Shown: positions 45,664 to 54,745 of the stretch, one piece after another
Numbering within the stretch: position 1 is the first letter of the stretch
Layout of the letters: each line of letters begins with the position of its first letter
Assembly (NCBI GenBank): GCA_021775595.1
Contig: JAJFHN010000072.1
Span: 1 to 64,000 of the forward strand
Direction: 5' to 3'
Source of the DNA: Hyphomicrobiales bacterium
GTDB taxonomy: Bacteria; Pseudomonadota; Alphaproteobacteria; Rhizobiales; Methyloligellaceae
DNA: 64,000 nt
Position numbers and translations under genes: made by a program
Notes under the pieces: generated by a model
Database searches by the model: none
Seen by the model: the letters and a program-made list of their open reading frames with translations, nothing else
Told to the model about the DNA's origin: nothing

Positions 45664-47967
45664 CTAGATGCCGCGTTTGTCCTTAAAATCTTGCACAACG
45701 CGCAGAATTGCGGGCAAAAATATCATGCCGCCGACCAGGGCCGTGGCGAGAAGTGTCGCCGAAACATAACCGTACAACCGCACCACCGGCATGGCGCTGA
45801 AAAAGGTCGCCACCGATCCGCTGACCAAAACAATTGTGGCCACCGTCACGACGGGTCCAATCAGTCTGATGGTCTCATCGATGGCCTCAGATGGCGTCAA
45901 ACCCGATTGCTGGCTCAATCGAAAGCGATTTAGAACGTGGATCGTGTTGTCCACGGCGATACCGAATCCAATGGTGAAGGCCACCACACTGGTGAATTGC
46001 AGCCCGACACCCGTCAGATAGAGCCCGGCGCCAGCTACGGCGATGGGTAGCAAATTCGGCAAAATGCTCGCCAAACCGGCCGTCAGCGATTTGAACGCAA
46101 GCCCGATCAAGCCAATGATGACAGCAATGGCGATCAGCAGGCTGAGATTGAGCTGGCCGATCATTTCGGTGCTGGCTCGAGCCGAGACGGGCACGATGCC
46201 GGTGAGTGAGAATGTCACTTCAGGATGTTCGCGCCGCAGGGTATCGAGCTTGCCATTCAGTTTGTTGAGAACTGGCAACAGTTCGGCCGCGTCAAGATCG
46301 GAAAAATTGGCCGAGAGCAATGCTGAGCCCGAATCGGGAGAAAACACCCGGGCCACGGTCGGCGAGCGCGCTTTTTCTAGAAAATCGAAAAAATTCTGAT
46401 CGGTCTTGGTGCCGTCATTGTACCAGGTGGAAATTCCATCAAGCGAACTGATCGAGCGGAACGTCGGATCATCGGCCAGGATCTGATGTGCTTCCTTGAC
46501 CACGCCGAGGGTGCTGGCCGCCTCGAGCTTGGTACCGGCAGGCCATTGCAGCAACAGCTCCAACACGTTCGGGCCGCACAGCTTCTCATCGATTGTTTGA
46601 ATGGCGCGGTAGGCGGGATTGTCGTTTGGCAGGTTGTCGAGGTAGCGGTATCGCGTCTCGTTCAATCCATAGAGCGTGCCGGCCGCCAATGTGACGACCA
46701 AGCCGCCAATTGCAATTGCCGTGGCGTGGTCATGTACCAGGCGCGAGGCCGCGACCGACAACGAATTGATCGTGCGCCTGACCACGTCGTGTTCGTCGGA
46801 TTGGCCATTCGTCTTTCGATTTCGCAGCAAAAAGAATGAAATGGAGGGAACCGTCACCATAATCGCGACATAGGCGATCGCCGTGCCGAGCGCCGCGGTT
46901 AAGCCAAATCCCGTGATGAAGGGGTGGCGAACCAGCGTCAGCGACAGCAGCGCAATTGTGGTGGTGGCCGACGTCAGCGCGCAGGCGGGTCCTACATTCC
47001 TCACCGATTGAGCAATTGCGTCGTGCAGATCCAGGCCAAGATTGAGATTTCGCCTGATGGCAAAGAGCAAATGAAGCCCATCGGAGAATACGAGCACCAT
47101 GACCAGGATCGGCACGATGTTGGTGAGGACGTTCACCTCCTGTCCGATGAGCTGCATGGTGCCAAGCAGCCAAACGACGGCGACCGCGGCCGGCGCCCCG
47201 GCGATCACCACAAATGACAGCTCGCGGAAAAACACCCAACACAGCAACAGGCCGAACGTCATGCCAAGAACGCCGAAGACGCGTTGATCGGTGCTCAGCG
47301 TGTCGATGATTTCGACGCGCATGACGGAGCTGCCGGTGAAGGTCAGGCTGAAGCGCGATAAATCAATATCCTGGTTTGCGAGTTCGCGAATTTCTCCGAT
47401 CAGCTTTTGCAGCTCGGGAACGCTGATATCCTTGTCACTCAACGCCACGATGATCACGGCCAGGTTGCCGTCCCGCGACAACAACTTATCGGACACGACC
47501 GGATGGGCTTGAACGCTGCGTTTCAGCGCGTCGATGTCCTCAATTTCATTGAGATCAAAGGGAAACAGCGGCTCCGGCGTAGCATCGCCCACCGGGGCCT
47601 TTCGGGCAGAAAACATCGAGAGCACATAGCTCACACCCTCCACCAGTCCGAGATCGAGATGGAGATCCCTCAGTTTTTCCAAATTGGCCGGTTGGAACAG
47701 GCCATCGCCTTCGATCACCAAAATGATGTCGCGGTCGCTGCCCGGATATTGCTCGGAAACCTGCTCCAGGACCGTAAAATCAGTGGAGCCGGACCGGAAA
47801 ATCTCACGAATATCGCTCGAGAAATTGAGTTTGGTGGCGCTGAAAGCGAGAAGGGGGGTAATCAACAAAATGATGATCAGCGTGGCGCGGGGAAATTTAA
47901 GAGCCAGCAACCCCAAACGTTCCAAGCCGAACCCGGCGGAGAAGATGCCTGTTTTGCGCTCCGTCAT
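45664..47967 (-). CDS. RND/MMPL superfamily exporter
   Basis: This 767-residue membrane protein has the double-repeat layout of the RND superfamily: one helix plus a periplasmic loop plus five helices, twice. The first loop has FRSGSTDFTVLEQVSEQYPGSDRDIILVIEGD, and the sterol-sensing-like helices follow (about 215-390 and 600-767, with VAFTIGFGIAVDNTIHVLNRFRL). Related hopanoid or lipid transporters (HpnN type) and MMPL proteins have this plan; the cargo is not told. Its start overlaps the threonine aldolase stop by 4 bp (ATGA), so the two are translationally coupled. Confidence 0.88.
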   Translation of the reverse strand: MTERKTGIFSAGFGLERLGLLALKFPRATLIIILLITPLLAFSATKLNFSSDIREIFRSGSTDFTVLEQVSEQYPGSDRDIILVIEGDGLFQPANLEKLRDLHLDLGLVEGVSYVLSMFSARKAPVGDATPEPLFPFDLNEIEDIDALKRSVQAHPVVSDKLLSRDGNLAVIIVALSDKDISVPELQKLIGEIRELANQDIDLSRFSLTFTGSSVMRVEIIDTLSTDQRVFGVLGMTFGLLLCWVFFRELSFVVIAGAPAAVAVVWLLGTMQLIGQEVNVLTNIVPILVMVLVFSDGLHLLFAIRRNLNLGLDLHDAIAQSVRNVGPACALTSATTTIALLSLTLVRHPFITGFGLTAALGTAIAYVAIMVTVPSISFFLLRNRKTNGQSDEHDVVRRTINSLSVAASRLVHDHATAIAIGGLVVTLAAGTLYGLNETRYRYLDNLPNDNPAYRAIQTIDEKLCGPNVLELLLQWPAGTKLEAASTLGVVKEAHQILADDPTFRSISSLDGISTWYNDGTKTDQNFFDFLEKARSPTVARVFSPDSGSALLSANFSDLDAAELLPVLNKLNGKLDTLRREHPEVTFSLTGIVPVSARASTEMIGQLNLSLLIAIAVIIGLIGLAFKSLTAGLASILPNLLPIAVAGAGLYLTGVGLQFTSVVAFTIGFGIAVDNTIHVLNRFRLSQQSGLTPSEAIDETIRLIGPVVTVATIVLVSGSVATFFSAMPVVRLYGYVSATLLATALVGGMIFLPAILRVVQDFKDKRGI

Positions 47968-49016
47968 TTGGCCGTCTCGTCCGCAACCAATTCGGCCAAA
48001 ATACCGGCCGCTTCCAGCACGTCGCCGCGACCGACATCCAGATGCGTTACCGCCCGCAGAGTCGTAGTATCGATTGCGCCGATGCGAACCCCCTTTGCGC
48101 GCAGTTTCTTGCTCATTTCGGGCGCCGATTCCGCTCGCTCTGATACATCAATGAGGACGATGTTCGTCTCAACCGATTTGGCGTCTACGCCAAGACCCTG
48201 AATGCCCGTCAATTTGTCTGCAAACAATTTTGCATTGGCGTGGTCATCTGCCAAGCGATCCACATTATGGTCAAGCGCGAACAAGGCCGCCGCCGCCAAA
48301 ATGCCAGCTTGGCGCATTGCACCGCCCATGCGCTGTTTCCACCGCCAAGCCTCTTCGATGAAGGCGCTGTCGCCAGCAAGAACGGCGCCGACCGGCGCAC
48401 CCAAGCCCTTGCTGAAGTCGATCCAAGCCGCGTCAAACCCATCGCAATATGTCTTGGCATCGACGCCACTGGCGACCACGGCGTTGAGCAGACGAGCACC
48501 GTCCATATGCAGCAGCAGATCGTGGCGCTTGGCGACACTCACGATGTCGGCAATGACGTCGATCGGCCAAATCGTCCCACCGCCAAAATTTGCCGTTTGC
48601 TCGACGGCCACCAGCCGGCTTCGTGGCGCATAACGGCTGATGGGCCGAATTGCGGCTTCCAGCTGCTCGCCAGTAAAAACACCGCGCTGACCGGCAATCA
48701 TGGTTCCGGCAGCGCGCGCGATGACCGATGTGCCCGCGCCCTCGATGGTCAGTATGTGGGCGTTATGATCGGCAATAATCTCATCGCCCGGCCGACACAG
48801 GACGGCAGCGGAAATTTGATTGCACATGGTGCCGGATGGCAGAAACACCGCTGAGGTAAAGCCCAATAGATCGGCGACCCGTTCACACAGCGCATTGACG
48901 GTGGGGTCCTCAAAAAGCTGTTCGTCGCCCACTTCCGCGCGCGTCATAGCCTCCAGCATGCCTGGCGACGGCTTGGTCTTCGTATCGCTGTGGAGATCAA
49001 TGCGCAGGGGCATCAT
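47964..49016 (-). CDS. ltaE: Low-specificity L-threonine aldolase
   Basis: This 350-residue PLP enzyme cleaves threonine or allo-threonine to glycine and acetaldehyde. It starts MMPLRIDLHSDTKTKPSPGM. The PLP-binding Lys is in WIDFSKGLGAPVGAVLAG (about 200), and HMDGARLLNA lies about 30 residues earlier. FEDPTVNALCERVADLLGF is a further landmark. Length is standard. It is divergent from aapJ, with a 17-bp palindrome between the two starts. Confidence 0.92.
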   Translation of the reverse strand: MMPLRIDLHSDTKTKPSPGMLEAMTRAEVGDEQLFEDPTVNALCERVADLLGFTSAVFLPSGTMCNQISAAVLCRPGDEIIADHNAHILTIEGAGTSVIARAAGTMIAGQRGVFTGEQLEAAIRPISRYAPRSRLVAVEQTANFGGGTIWPIDVIADIVSVAKRHDLLLHMDGARLLNAVVASGVDAKTYCDGFDAAWIDFSKGLGAPVGAVLAGDSAFIEEAWRWKQRMGGAMRQAGILAAAALFALDHNVDRLADDHANAKLFADKLTGIQGLGVDAKSVETNIVLIDVSERAESAPEMSKKLRAKGVRIGAIDTTTLRAVTHLDVGRGDVLEAAGILAELVADETAK

Positions 49017-49128
49017 GGCGCGTTTTGTGGCAGTGTGGGCACCCGACCGACAAAATCAGATCAGGTAATCCGCTTTCGCGACCGATCGATTGGATTTCAG
49101 CACAACGCATGATGTTGTCCCATGATGT

Positions 49129-49145
49129 CAAGTGTTTGACACTTG
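49129..49145. promoter_or_regulatory. 17-bp palindrome between ltaE and aapJ (candidate operator)
   Basis: CAAGTGT-TTG-ACACTTG is a perfect 7-bp inverted repeat with a 3-bp centre, 40 bp upstream of the aapJ start and 113 bp from the ltaE start. Size and symmetry suit a homodimeric repressor or activator. No adjacent regulator is present. Confidence 0.5.
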
Positions 49146-49184
49146 TCTTGCCGTCTTCGAACATTGCCCAACGGAGCAAAATTT

Positions 49185-50213
49185 ATGAGTTACAGCAAAT
49201 TTGCGGTCCTTGCCGCATGCGCCTTCGTAATGGTGTGTGGTCTTGCGACATCCTCACAAGCCGCCAAACTCGATCAAATTAAGGCCAGAGGGTTTTTACG
49301 GTGCGGCATCAATGGTCTGCTGCCAGGTTTTTCCACGCCCGACGACCAGGGAAATTTTTCCGGCCTTGACGTTGATTATTGCCGCGCACTCGCGGCTGCC
49401 GTTTTCGGAGATGCTACCAGCGCGAAATTTACCCCCCTGACCGCGAAGGAGCGATTTACGGCACTGCAATCGGGCGAGGTCGACATTCTTTCGCGCAACA
49501 CGACATGGATCTTAAGCCGCGACGCCAGTCAGGGAATCAATTTTATCGGCGTTACCTACTATGACGGCCAAGGCATCATGGTGAAAAAAGAGCTGGGCAT
49601 CGGCTCGGCCAAAGAACTCGACGGCGCCACGATCTGCATCAATCAAGGAACGACGAACGAATTGAACCTCGCTGATTTCTTCCGCGCCAATGGTCAGAAA
49701 TTTACCGCTTTGACATTTGAAAAGCCCGACGAAGTGGTGGCTGCCTATGCCAAGGGGCGCTGCGATGCATACACAAGCGACAAATCTCAGCTGGCAGCTC
49801 AGCGGATAAAGCTTCCCAATCAGGGTGACCACGTGATTTTGCCGGAAGTGCTCTCCAAGGAGCCGCTCGGACCGGCTGTTCAGCATGGCGATGATCAATG
49901 GTTCGACATCGGCAAATGGGTCTATTACGTCCTGCTGAATGCCGAGGAGCTCGGCGTGACATCAAAAAACGTCGATGAAATGCGTGCGAATTCGAAGAAC
50001 GCGGATGTCCAGCGCATGCTGGGCGCCCAGGGCAAACTTGGCGAAATGCTCGGATTACCGGCTGATTTTGGCTATCAGGTTATCAAGCAGGTTGGAAATT
50101 ACGGCGAGATATTCGATCGGAATTTGGGTCCTGACACGCCGATCGGTCTTGAGCGCGGCGTCAACGCTCAATGGAACAAGGGCGGACTGCAATACGCGCC
50201 GCCAATGCGATAA
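49185..50213 (+). CDS. aapJ: General L-amino-acid ABC transporter, substrate-binding protein
   Basis: This 342-residue periplasmic solute-binding protein has a signal peptide ending SSQAAK (about 1-23). SBP_bac_3 landmarks are RGFLRCGINGLLPGFSTPD, GLDVDYCRALAAAVFGD, LQSGEVDILSRNTTWILSRD (a signature of AapJ/BztA) and the C-terminal GLERGVNAQWNKGGLQYAPP. GGAG lies upstream of the ATG. It delivers a broad range of L-amino acids to the AapQM permease encoded next. Confidence 0.95.
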   Translation: MSYSKFAVLAACAFVMVCGLATSSQAAKLDQIKARGFLRCGINGLLPGFSTPDDQGNFSGLDVDYCRALAAAVFGDATSAKFTPLTAKERFTALQSGEVDILSRNTTWILSRDASQGINFIGVTYYDGQGIMVKKELGIGSAKELDGATICINQGTTNELNLADFFRANGQKFTALTFEKPDEVVAAYAKGRCDAYTSDKSQLAAQRIKLPNQGDHVILPEVLSKEPLGPAVQHGDDQWFDIGKWVYYVLLNAEELGVTSKNVDEMRANSKNADVQRMLGAQGKLGEMLGLPADFGYQVIKQVGNYGEIFDRNLGPDTPIGLERGVNAQWNKGGLQYAPPMR

Positions 50214-50243
50214 CGAACGCGCTTTCCAGATGCTGGGATTGGC

Positions 50244-51428
50244 ATGGCCTTAAGCGATGTGACTGCGACGGCGAGATTGGCGTCCCTCTGGCATAACCCT
50301 GCAAAGCGGGCGCTTGTGCTGCAAGTGATGGCGGTCGTTTTTGTGGCCGTGTTCATCTTGTGGATTGCAAACAACGTGCTGGATAATCTGGCGCGCCTCA
50401 ACATTGCCTCGGGATATGGCTTTCTCGACCAGCGTGCCGGTTTTGGCGTTCCAACAAGCTTGATCGAATTCACGCCTGAATCGAGCTATCTGCGCGCCTT
50501 CGCCGTCGGCATCCTCAACACATTGCTGATCTCGATGATGGGCATCGTTGCAGCGACGGTTCTCGGGTTCACCATGGGTGTCGCGCGGCTCTCATCGAAC
50601 TGGCTGATCCGAACGCTGGCCACCGCTTATGTCGAGGGGCTTCGCAACATTCCGCTGCTGCTTCAGATTTTCTTTTGGTATTTCGCGGTGCTCGGCGCGT
50701 TACCACAGCCCCGGCAAGCGCTTTCGATCTCAGACAGCGTTTTTCTAAGCAATCGCGGCTTGGTTATGCCTTTTCCGATTCCCCAAGACGGCTTTTGGCT
50801 GACGCCTCTGGTGCTGATTGCAAGCATTGCGGCGTGGTTCATCTATCGGCGTCGAATGGAAGACCGAGACAGACTGGAGGGGCGAAAGGCACATCCACGA
50901 TGGGTGGGACCGGCGATCGTTGTGTTGCCGGTTTTGACGATCTGGCTGCTGACGGGCGGGCCGCTCACCTGGAGCATACCGCAGTTTCAGGGCTTTCGTT
51001 TTGTCGGTGGATTCACCGTCGTTCCGGAGCTCGTGGCTGTTTGGTTTGCCCTCTCGATTTACACCGGCGCGTTTATTGCCGAGGCGGTACGCGGCGGCAT
51101 TCTAGCTGTTGATCGCGGGCAAACAGATGCCGCGCGAGCCATAGGGTTGACCCGCCGGCAGACGCTTCGACTGGTTGTCATTCCGCAAGCGTTGCGCGTC
51201 ATCACGCCGCCGCTGACGAACCAGTATCTGAATCTGACGAAGAACTCGTCGCTGGGAGCGGCCGTCGGTTATCCCGAATTGATGAATGTCTCTGGGACAA
51301 TCTTGAACCAAACAGGCCAGGCCGTTGAGGTTCTGGCTGTGACCATGGCTGTGTATGGCTCGATATGCCTGATGATTGCGATGGTGATGAACAAATTCAA
51401 TGCGACGGTTGGCATTGCGGAGCGCTGA
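50244..51428 (+). CDS. aapQ: General L-amino-acid ABC transporter permease
   Basis: This 394-residue inner-membrane permease has the BPD_transp_1 domain split by a long insert, as in AapQ/BztB: AVGILNTLLISMMGIVAATVLGF and later YTGAFIAEAVRGGILAVDRGQTDAARAIGLTRRQTLRLVVIPQALRVI (the EAA loop). PLLLQIFFWYFAVLGALP is the typical fourth helix. It starts 30 bp after aapJ and overlaps aapM by one base. Confidence 0.94.
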   Translation: MALSDVTATARLASLWHNPAKRALVLQVMAVVFVAVFILWIANNVLDNLARLNIASGYGFLDQRAGFGVPTSLIEFTPESSYLRAFAVGILNTLLISMMGIVAATVLGFTMGVARLSSNWLIRTLATAYVEGLRNIPLLLQIFFWYFAVLGALPQPRQALSISDSVFLSNRGLVMPFPIPQDGFWLTPLVLIASIAAWFIYRRRMEDRDRLEGRKAHPRWVGPAIVVLPVLTIWLLTGGPLTWSIPQFQGFRFVGGFTVVPELVAVWFALSIYTGAFIAEAVRGGILAVDRGQTDAARAIGLTRRQTLRLVVIPQALRVITPPLTNQYLNLTKNSSLGAAVGYPELMNVSGTILNQTGQAVEVLAVTMAVYGSICLMIAMVMNKFNATVGIAER

Positions 51429-52534
51429 TGATGGGACCCGAGCGCAACAATCAAGCAGGCATCCAGGCCGCAATTCTCAGACCAGTTGCTTGGGCCCGCC
51501 TCAATCTGTTTGGAACGGTGCTCGACAGCGTCCTGACAATAGCGGCGGCCTATATCTCGATTAGCTTGATCGCAGCGGCCTTTCAGTGGGCAATTCTGGA
51601 TGCGACATGGTCTGGTGAAAGCCGCGCCGATTGCGTTTCCGATGGCGCGTGTTGGGTGTTCATCAAGGTGCGTTTTAATCAATTCATGTACGGCTTCTAT
51701 TCGGCTGATGAATATTGGCGGGTGAACCTAGCCGCGCTGTTGGTTGCGGCGTCAGGGGTATGGGTTCTCTGGCCGCGCGCTCCATACAGGGCGTATGCCG
51801 CGCTCTTCGCCATCACCGGGCTGCCGCTGATAGCATATTGGTTGCTGCACGGCGGCGTGTTCGGCCTCTCGGTGGTCGAATCCGCCAAATGGGGCGGTGT
51901 GTTCCTGACCGTCGTAGTGGCGCTGAGCGGCATTGTATTGGCGATATTTTTCGGCGTCCTTTTGGCGCTTGGCCGGAGATCAGAACTGCCGGCCGTCCGT
52001 TGGCTGTCGACGTCCTATATCGAGCTTATCCGCGCGGTGCCGCTGATCACCATCTTGTTCATGGCCTCGGTCATGCTGCCATTGTTTCTCCCCGAAGGCG
52101 TGTCTTTTGCCAAAGTGCTGCGTGCGATGATCGGCTTGGCGTTCTTCTGGGCGGCCTATATGGCCGAGGCGATACGCGGTGGATTGCAGGCGGTGCCGCG
52201 AGGCCAATACGAAGCGGCTAAGTCGATCGGTCTCAGTTATTGGAGATCAATGGTGTTTGTCGTCCTGCCCCAGGCATTGAAGGCCGCACTGCCGGGCATC
52301 ATGAACACCATAATTTCCTTGGTGAAGGATACGACGCTGCTCTTGCTCATCGGCATTTTTGAACTCTTGGGCATCGTTCAGGCCGCCGCCGCAGATCCGC
52401 AATGGTTGGGAAATTATGTCGAAGGCTACGTTTTTGTCGCCGCGATTTTTTTCTTCTTTTGCTTCGGCATGTCTCTCTACAGCCGGCGGTTGGAGCACCG
52501 TATGGGCTCGAGCCAGCAAAATCTTGGCGGTTGA
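51428..52534 (+). CDS. aapM: General L-amino-acid ABC transporter permease
   Basis: The start ATG overlaps the aapQ stop (TGATG), giving a 368-residue permease that pairs with AapQ. N-terminal helices are followed by the permease domain with the EAA loop YMAEAIRGGLQAVPRGQYEAAKSIGLSYWRSMVFVVLPQALKAALP and the last helices. ATPase gene aapP, normally the next gene in Rhizobium-type aapJQMP operons, is not present: the following gene is on the other strand and unrelated. The ATPase must be encoded elsewhere or shared. Confidence 0.94.
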   Translation: MMGPERNNQAGIQAAILRPVAWARLNLFGTVLDSVLTIAAAYISISLIAAAFQWAILDATWSGESRADCVSDGACWVFIKVRFNQFMYGFYSADEYWRVNLAALLVAASGVWVLWPRAPYRAYAALFAITGLPLIAYWLLHGGVFGLSVVESAKWGGVFLTVVVALSGIVLAIFFGVLLALGRRSELPAVRWLSTSYIELIRAVPLITILFMASVMLPLFLPEGVSFAKVLRAMIGLAFFWAAYMAEAIRGGLQAVPRGQYEAAKSIGLSYWRSMVFVVLPQALKAALPGIMNTIISLVKDTTLLLLIGIFELLGIVQAAAADPQWLGNYVEGYVFVAAIFFFFCFGMSLYSRRLEHRMGSSQQNLGG

Positions 52535-52545
52535 TCGCGATTGGA

Positions 52546-53730
52546 TCACGCAGCAAGCGTATGCGGGTGCTCTTCGAATTCGACCAGCGATTGCGGCCTG
52601 GCCGGCTTGTACAGTGCCGACCAAAGGAATGTATTTGTGATTTCGCGCATGGTCTTGCCCGCGGCAAAGCCATTGAGCAGAGCCGGTTTAGCAATCGGCA
52701 AGTCCAACGCGCGTCGGCCAGCGCGGACCAGATTGGGATAGAAGAGACGGAATGCAATCCGCCTGCAGCGGCGCACGTCGGTCCGTATGTGGCGGATGCG
52801 ATTGTCGAAGTGCGCGGCGAGACTATGGGGCGGCAAACCAGCCGCTTCGATATCGACGATCGCTTGGGCGGCCTCTTGTCCCGTTTTAAGCGCGTTGTGC
52901 AAGCCCTCACCCAGCAGAGGTTCGGCAAATCCGCCCGCATCGCCAACTAGCACGACCTGCCCAGATGCCGGTCTATAGCGATCGCCGCCAAAACCAATCG
53001 GGTAACCGACCATATGCTCGATATGCTCGGTTCCCAATCGCTCGCGGCAGTAGCTTCGCAGGCGGGATTTGCTAAGTGAAACGTTAGCATCGCAAGTGTA
53101 GATGCCGACATTGAAATGGTCGCCTTTGGGGAAGAGCCAGCCATATCCATGATCGACCACACCGAAGTATATTTCCGCGTGCGGCGCCGGAATGCCTTGC
53201 GCGTATGGCACGATCCCTTCGAGCGCGAACCCGCGAAAAAATGGCACCTCAGCCGCACAAAGCCGCCGCACAACACCATTGGCGCCGTCGGCGCCGATCA
53301 AATAGCGCGTACGGATTGTTTTGCCGTCGGCAAGTATCCTGACACCGCCCTCGTCGACGGAAATCTCGGAAATTGCTTTTGCGATGCGGAAATCCGCCCC
53401 GATAGATGTTGCTTGCTTGAAATTCAACTGATCGAACGCTTGGCGTACGGCAAAGGTGCAAATTGTCTCTCCATTGGAGAATTGGCTCTCGAAGTCGCCG
53501 TTGCCTGTTCGCAGCCCGATCGTCATGTCGTTGGTCGAGCGCTGCAGAACGGATGCGATGGAATAGGGGAGCAGAGCCAAAGATTTGAGCGTCAAACCGC
53601 CAGCGCATGGTTTTGGCCGGGGAAACGCGGTGCGGTCGACCAGCAGCACATCGAGACCGTGTGTCGCGAGACGGTGTGCAGCCGCCGTGCCGGCCGGTCC
53701 GGCGCCAATGATGACAACGTCGTAGTCCAT
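52546..53730 (-). CDS. Geranylgeranyl-reductase-family FAD-dependent oxidoreductase
   Basis: This 394-residue flavoprotein starts with the FAD-binding motif DVVIIGAGPAGTAAAHRLATHG. The substrate-domain motif PRPKPCAGGLT (about 36-46) and a second FAD motif, VVLVGDAGGFAEPLLGEGLHNALKTG (about 275-300), are those of geranylgeranyl reductase-type proteins that reduce isoprenoid side chains. It lies apart from any photosynthesis or carotenoid gene, so the isoprenoid could be a quinone or lipid chain. It converges with the aap operon. Confidence 0.88.
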   Translation of the reverse strand: MDYDVVIIGAGPAGTAAAHRLATHGLDVLLVDRTAFPRPKPCAGGLTLKSLALLPYSIASVLQRSTNDMTIGLRTGNGDFESQFSNGETICTFAVRQAFDQLNFKQATSIGADFRIAKAISEISVDEGGVRILADGKTIRTRYLIGADGANGVVRRLCAAEVPFFRGFALEGIVPYAQGIPAPHAEIYFGVVDHGYGWLFPKGDHFNVGIYTCDANVSLSKSRLRSYCRERLGTEHIEHMVGYPIGFGGDRYRPASGQVVLVGDAGGFAEPLLGEGLHNALKTGQEAAQAIVDIEAAGLPPHSLAAHFDNRIRHIRTDVRRCRRIAFRLFYPNLVRAGRRALDLPIAKPALLNGFAAGKTMREITNTFLWSALYKPARPQSLVEFEEHPHTLAA

Positions 53731-53763
53731 TGAATGCAGTCTATTCGGTTGCTTGTTGCGCCG

Positions 53764-53806
53764 CTATCGGCGATAGACCGTACCTGCTTTTGAGCATGAT
53801 CATGCT
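53764..53806. repeat. Two palindromes upstream of rpmJ
   Basis: CTATCG-G-CGATAG (53764-53776) and the perfect 14-bp AGCATGATCATGCT (53793-53806) sit just before the promoter candidate of the L36 gene. Either could be an operator for rpmJ or the divergent flavoprotein gene. Confidence 0.45.
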
Positions 53807-53812
53807 GTCGCG

Positions 53813-53842
53813 TTGACAGTACGGGGTCCCCACCCTTATTTT
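53813..53842 (+). promoter_or_regulatory. Candidate rpmJ promoter
   Basis: A perfect TTGACA (53813-53818) is followed 18 bp later by TATTTT (53837-53842). Transcription would start about 55-60 bp before the rpmJ start codon. Confidence 0.5.
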
Positions 53843-53905
53843 GTGTCGCATCGTCCGACCCGCGTCGGCGTTGGCAATTGAAACTTCGTTCGAGGACGAG
53901 TGGCT

Positions 53906-54031
53906 ATGAAAGTCAGAAATTCCATCCGGTCTCTGCGAGGACGCCATCGGGCCAACCGTGTGGTGCGACGTCGTGGGCGCATTTTCGTGATCAACAAAGT
54001 CAACCGACGCTTCAAAGCGAGGCAGGGTTGA
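53906..54031 (+). CDS. rpmJ: 50S ribosomal protein L36, zinc-free (C-minus) form
   Basis: This 41-residue protein has the start [14 protein letters not shown], the middle [13 protein letters not shown] and the end RRFKARQG. These match the alphaproteobacterial bL36 (YkgO type) almost residue for residue. It has no Cys, so it lacks the zinc ribbon ligands of the C-plus form. It is too short for most gene finders and is overlapped by a long false minus-strand frame (53741-54274). ATG at 53906; a weak GAGG motif (53892-53895) lies about 10 bp upstream. Confidence 0.95.
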   Translation: MKVRNSIRSLRGRHRANRVVRRRGRIFVINKVNRRFKARQG

Positions 54032-54113
54032 CGCAGGTCGACGGGCGCCGATCCACTTGTCGAGCAGCTCGCGCCAGGTGATTCCAAACGGCCTGTCGTC
54101 TGGCAGGTGTGTC

Positions 54114-54740
54114 ATGACCACAACCCACCCGCTCAAGTTTCTACTGGTCTGTGTGGGCATTGCATTGTGCATGTGCGTTGCACTTGGCATCTGCGGTCCC
54201 GCTCGCGCGGCCGAACCCGCAGCCTCTTCCCAGGGCAAATCACCTGAAGCCGACAAACGCCGCCAGGCGCTCAATGGCCTCTATTTGCAATTGAGCCACG
54301 CCGAAGACGAACAAAGCGCCGCGCTTGTTGTAGCTGCTATTGAAAGTCTCTGGTTAAAGTCCGGCAGCCACACCATCGATGTGTTGATGAGCCGCGCCAT
54401 AGTGCTGGTTCAAGACAAGGAGTACGACATTGCATTGAGGATACTGGACACCGTCGTAGAGATCGAACCCAGCTTTTCGGAGGGCTGGAATCAGCGCGCC
54501 ACCGTGCATTTTCTTCAGCGCAACATGCAGGATTCGTTCAACGATCTGCGCCGCGTTTTGGTGCTGGAGCCCAAGCATTTCAAAGCTGTCAACGGCTTGG
54601 GGTTGGTTCTAGAGGAACTGGGAGACAAGAAAGCAGCGCTCAAGGCTTATCGCCAGGCCCTACAACTCAATCCGTTCTTGGGCGGCACAAAGCGGTCGAT
54701 CAAGGAATTGGAGCGCGATGTGGAGGGGCAGGGGATCTAG
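54114..54740 (+). CDS. Tetratricopeptide-repeat periplasmic protein
   Basis: This 208-residue protein starts at the chosen ATG (54114) with a signal peptide (about 8-36, ending PARAAE). Two to three TPR units follow: VLVQDKEYDIALRILDTVVEIEPSFSEGWNQRA, FLQRNMQDSFNDLRRVLVLEPKHFKAVNGLG, and LEELGDKKAALKAYRQALQLNPF. It probably acts as a protein-binding scaffold. A longer frame from 54057 would put 19 residues before the signal peptide. Confidence 0.85.
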   Translation: MTTTHPLKFLLVCVGIALCMCVALGICGPARAAEPAASSQGKSPEADKRRQALNGLYLQLSHAEDEQSAALVVAAIESLWLKSGSHTIDVLMSRAIVLVQDKEYDIALRILDTVVEIEPSFSEGWNQRATVHFLQRNMQDSFNDLRRVLVLEPKHFKAVNGLGLVLEELGDKKAALKAYRQALQLNPFLGGTKRSIKELERDVEGQGI

Positions 54741-54745
54741 AGAGA

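Noticed and set aside
53741-54274. Minus-strand frame of 177 codons
   Set aside because: Overlaps the well-supported rpmJ and the start of the TPR gene; no recognisable domain.
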